Positions 5,902 to 8,230 of a stretch of 8,230 nucleotides of DNA are shown here, in pieces. Made by a program: the position numbers and the translations under genes. Position 1 is the stretch's first letter, and each line of letters begins with the position of its first letter. Under the pieces are notes generated by a model. The model worked only from the letters and a program-made list of their open reading frames with translations, searched no databases and was not told where the DNA came from. The stretch spans positions 1-8,230 of the forward strand of contig JAEENW010000081.1 of NCBI GenBank assembly GCA_016283945.1. The letters are read 5' to 3'. Source of the DNA: Bacillota bacterium (GTDB taxonomy: Bacteria; Bacillota; Clostridia; Peptostreptococcales; Anaerovoracaceae).

Positions 5902-7149
5902 ATGGCATACGAAGTATCCGAAAAGATCCAAAAGACCCTGGACACCCTCACCGCGAGCGAGCCCGTCAAGAAGGCGCTCAGCTTCATGGAGGAGGACAAC
6001 GAGTACATCATCCAGAAGCAGATCGAGATGACCCTGATCCCGTCCCCGACCTTCCACGAGCAGGAGAAGGCGGCGCGCGTGATCGAGATCTTCAAGGAGT
6101 ACGGCCTTGAGGACTGCCACATCGACGATTACGGCAACGCCATAGGCATCATGAAGGGCAGCGGCGGCGGCAAGACCACCATCGTCGAGGGCCACATGGA
6201 CACCGTGTTCCCGCTCGAGACCAAGCTCGAGATCAAGAGAGAGAACGGCTGGATCTACTGCCCCGGCATCGTGGACGACAACCGCGGCCTCGCCTCCGTG
6301 TTCTCCACCATCCGCGCCATCAAGGCCGCCGGCATCCAGCCCAAGGGAGACATCCACTTCGTGGGCACCGTGCAGGAGGAGGGCATGGGCGCCCTCAACG
6401 GCATGAAGTACTACGTAGAGCACCACCCCGAGCTCGAGGCTTCCGTCTCCGTTGACGGCCCCGGCTACGAGGAGATCACCTACGAGGCCACCGGCATCCA
6501 GACCTATGAGTTCTTTTTCCACGGAATAGGCGGACACGCCTACGGAGCCTTCGGCGAGATCGCCAACCCGGCTCACGCGGCGGGCAGGGCCATTGCCAAG
6601 ATCTCCGAGATCCAGGTCCCCGAGTTCCCGCGCACCACCTTCGCGGTATCCGGACTCTACGGCGGCAGCCATTCCTCCATCCACGCCATAGTTGACTGCT
6701 GCAGCTTTACGATCAACTTCCGCTCCAACTCCCAGGATGAGCTCATGAAGGTCAAGGACAAGATCTTCGCGGCTGTTCAGGAGGCCTGCGACGAGGAGAC
6801 CGCGCGCTGGGGCAAGAACCAGATCACCTGGGACTGCAAGCACTACATGGACGTCAACGCAGGGACCCAGGATCCCCACGCTCCGATAGTAGAGGCTGCG
6901 ATGGCTATATCGTCCTTCCTCGGCTGCGAGGAGCCCGCGCTCGGACACGGCGGCTCCACCAACTGCAGCCGCGCGCTCGAGGTCGGCCTTCCGGCTGTCT
7001 GCCTGGGCGGCGGATCCCCCTGGGATTCCAAGTGCCACTCCCTCGCCGAGCAGTTCTGCGAGTTCGAGGCCTACAAGGGATGCCAGATAACCCTGCTGCT
7101 CACCCTGATGTGCGCCGGCACCGACATCGCCGGGACCATCATAGGGTAA
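5902..7149 (+). CDS. M20-family zinc metallopeptidase / amidohydrolase (tripeptidase-like)
   Basis: Predicted cytoplasmic dinuclear-zinc peptidase or amidohydrolase of the M20/M25/M40 superfamily; its substrate cannot be named from sequence. In the 415-aa product: metal ligand H98 in EGHMDTVFP; D125/D126 in GIVDDNRG (bridging aspartate); catalytic and metal-binding E159 and E160 in TVQEEGMG; D185 in SVDGPG; and H379 in KCHSLAEQF. The inserted dimerisation domain includes HGIGGHAYG (207-215), with the His often used across the dimer. There is no signal peptide. AGGAGG (5891-5896) lies 5 nt before the ATG, in the same AGGAGGAAAC context as ybaB. It starts 39 bp after lgt with no visible terminator between, so it may share that transcript. 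Its Ile codons are mostly AUC and Gly mostly GGC, unlike its AUA-rich neighbours, suggesting high expression or separate history. PepT-like tripeptidases are the nearest guess. Confidence 0.88.
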   Translation: MAYEVSEKIQKTLDTLTASEPVKKALSFMEEDNEYIIQKQIEMTLIPSPTFHEQEKAARVIEIFKEYGLEDCHIDDYGNAIGIMKGSGGGKTTIVEGHMDTVFPLETKLEIKRENGWIYCPGIVDDNRGLASVFSTIRAIKAAGIQPKGDIHFVGTVQEEGMGALNGMKYYVEHHPELEASVSVDGPGYEEITYEATGIQTYEFFFHGIGGHAYGAFGEIANPAHAAGRAIAKISEIQVPEFPRTTFAVSGLYGGSHSSIHAIVDCCSFTINFRSNSQDELMKVKDKIFAAVQEACDEETARWGKNQITWDCKHYMDVNAGTQDPHAPIVEAAMAISSFLGCEEPALGHGGSTNCSRALEVGLPAVCLGGGSPWDSKCHSLAEQFCEFEAYKGCQITLLLTLMCAGTDIAGTIIG

Positions 7150-7171
7150 GCTTTCGGTTTTTCCCGGCCTG

Positions 7172-7180
7172 TGATACAAT
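7172..7180 (+). promoter_or_regulatory. Extended -10 promoter upstream of ychF
   Basis: TGATACAAT (7172-7180) is an extended -10 element: TG, one base, then TACAAT (5 of 6 to TATAAT). A -35 at 7152-7158 (TTTCGG or TTCGGT) is poor, which suits an extended -10 promoter. Transcription would start near 7187, so the mRNA would open almost directly with the hairpin at 7189-7219. Confidence 0.6.
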
Positions 7181-7182
7181 AG

Positions 7183-7226
7183 AAAAAACGCCGGCGTCTG
7201 CTCAGCTCGGATGCCGGCGGTATTTT
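7183..7226 (+). terminator. Hairpin with flanking A6 and TATTTT: bidirectional-type terminator or ychF leader hairpin
   Basis: CGCCGGCGTCTG (7189-7200) pairs with the segment 7208-7219 in a 12-bp stem containing two G-U pairs, with a 7-nt loop (7201-7207). AAAAAA (7183-7188) precedes it and GTATTTT (7220-7226) follows, so both strands resemble stem plus U-run terminators. It lies after the M20 gene but also just inside the predicted ychF transcript, and the ychF Shine-Dalgarno starts 1 nt after the T run. The + strand U run is interrupted, so termination may be incomplete. Confidence 0.6.
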
Positions 7227-7240
7227 CAGGAGAAGGACTT

Positions 7241-8230
7241 ATGAAACTAGGAATAATCGGACTTCCCAATGTGGGAAAGAGCACGCTCTTCAACGCCATC
7301 ACCAAGGCGGGAGCCGAAGCCGCGAACTACCCGTTCTGCACCATCGAGCCCAACGTGGGCATCGTTACGGTGCCTGACGAGCGCGTCCAGAAGCTCCACG
7401 AGATATACAACTCCAAGAAGACCACCTTCGCGACCGTGGAGTTCTGCGACATCGCGGGGCTGGTCCGCGGAGCCTCCAAGGGCGAGGGACTCGGCAACCA
7501 GTTCCTCGGCCACATCCGCGAGGTCGAAGCCATAGTGCACGTCGTGCGCTGCTTCGAGGACGACAACATCGTCCATGTCGAGGGCAGAATAGATCCCGCC
7601 CGCGATATCGCGACCATTGACACTGAGCTCATACTCTCCGACATGGAGATACTCGAGCGCCGCATGGCCAAGGCCAAGAGCAGCATGAAGGGCGGAAACA
7701 AGGCCCAGCTCGGAGACCTTCAGACAATGGAGCGCATATACGCGCATCTGGAAGAGGGCAGGAACGCCAGAGAGCTCAGCTTCGACGATCCCGAGGAGGA
7801 AGAGTTCGTAAAGGGGCTCGGCCTGCTCTCCTACAAGCCTGTGATATACGTCGCCAACGTGTCCGAGGACGACGCCGCCGACGCTTCAGAAAACCCCTTC
7901 GTGAAGCAGGTCGCCGCGATAGCCGAGAAGAGCGGCGCCCAGCTTGTAAGCATCTGCGCCTCTCTCGAAGCGGAGATCGCCGAGCTCGAGGGAGAGGAGA
8001 AGGACATGTTCCTTGAGGAGCTCGGGATAAAGGAGAGCGGACTCGACCGGCTGATCAAGGCGTCCTACAGGCTGCTTAAGCTTATCTCCTTCCTCACCGC
8101 CGGCGCGGACGAGTGCCGCGCCTGGACCATCAGGGAGGGGACCAAGGCTCCTCAGGCAGCGGGCAAGATCCACACCGACTTCGAGCGCGGCTTCATACGC
8201 GCCGAGACCATAGCCTACGACAAGTTCATG
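7241..8230 (+). CDS. ychF: Redox-regulated ATPase YchF (Obg-like, TRAFAC family), 3' end outside window
   Basis: YchF/OLA1 is a ribosome-associated P-loop NTPase that hydrolyses ATP rather than GTP and is linked to translation and oxidative-stress responses. 330 residues are visible of about 365 expected. They include KLGIIGLPNVGKSTLFNAIT (2-21, P-loop), NYPFCTIEPNVG (29-40, switch I), DIAGLVRGASKGEGLGNQFL (70-89, switch II), the coiled-coil insertion (about 128-195), and the altered G4 motif NVSED (206-210) in place of NKxD, the hallmark of the ATP-preferring YchF group. The TGS domain begins around LLKLISFLTAG (278-288) and is cut off at IAYDKFM. AGGAG (7228-7232) lies 8 nt before the ATG. 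The frame is intact to the window end. The promoter and hairpin ahead of it suggest transcription separate from the dnaX operon. Confidence 0.97.
   Translation, partial: MKLGIIGLPNVGKSTLFNAITKAGAEAANYPFCTIEPNVGIVTVPDERVQKLHEIYNSKKTTFATVEFCDIAGLVRGASKGEGLGNQFLGHIREVEAIVHVVRCFEDDNIVHVEGRIDPARDIATIDTELILSDMEILERRMAKAKSSMKGGNKAQLGDLQTMERIYAHLEEGRNARELSFDDPEEEEFVKGLGLLSYKPVIYVANVSEDDAADASENPFVKQVAAIAEKSGAQLVSICASLEAEIAELEGEEKDMFLEELGIKESGLDRLIKASYRLLKLISFLTAGADECRAWTIREGTKAPQAAGKIHTDFERGFIRAETIAYDKFM

Noticed and set aside
7129..7168. GCCGGGA / TCCCGGC inverted repeat at the end of the M20 gene
   Set aside because: It makes only a 7-bp stem with a 26-nt loop and no T run after it; the hairpin at 7189-7219 is a much better terminator candidate.
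5863..7305. A 480-codon open frame on the minus strand, antisense to the M20 gene
   Set aside because: Its product is Leu/Val/Asp/Gly/Ala-rich without family motifs, and the + strand M20 frame has all catalytic motifs. Such stop-free antisense frames are expected in GC-rich genes with GC-biased third positions.

Overview
This is an 8.2-kb stretch of GC-rich bacterial chromosome holding conserved housekeeping genes, all on the + strand and tightly packed. AGG (Arg) and AUA (Ile) codons are frequent despite the high GC, Shine-Dalgarno sequences are strong (AGGAGG types), and stop/start overlaps of the ATGA kind are common. The order dnaX ... ybaB-recR, the Bacillota-like pyridoxamine kinase and the compact SRP RNA fit an anaerobic, Clostridia-like Bacillota bacterium or a GC-rich relative such as Synergistota. 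This is inference from gene content, not a firm taxonomic call.

Layout. (1) Positions 1-2076: the 3' two-thirds of ligA (NAD+-dependent DNA ligase), translationally coupled to a pyridoxal/pyridoxamine kinase gene. (2) 2077-2357: a short intergenic region with a GC-rich hairpin, an AT-rich promoter-like island, and the signal recognition particle RNA gene (ffs), whose ends form a 22-bp helix followed by a T run. (3) 2358-5862: a compact operon, dnaX (unusually short, gamma-like), trmO (tRNA m6t6A37 methyltransferase, TTG start), ybaB/ebfC, recR and lgt. (4) 5902-7149: an M20-family metallopeptidase gene 39 bp after lgt, with visibly different codon choice. (5) 7150-7240: an extended -10 promoter and a strong hairpin flanked by A6 and TATTTT. 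(6) 7241-8230: ychF (Obg-like ATPase), cut by the window end inside its TGS domain.

Functionally the window covers DNA replication and repair (LigA, DnaX, RecR, YbaB), protein export and lipoprotein maturation (SRP RNA, Lgt), tRNA modification (TrmO), cofactor salvage (pyridoxamine kinase), peptide turnover (M20) and a ribosome-associated ATPase (YchF). I see no mobile element, CRISPR array, tRNA, phage or defence gene, and no evidence for a wholly new system. The points most worth a second look are the DnaX lacking any tau tail, trmO sitting between dnaX and ybaB, the ffs helix placed directly against the dnaX ribosome binding site, the hairpin leader of ychF, and the codon-biased M20 peptidase.
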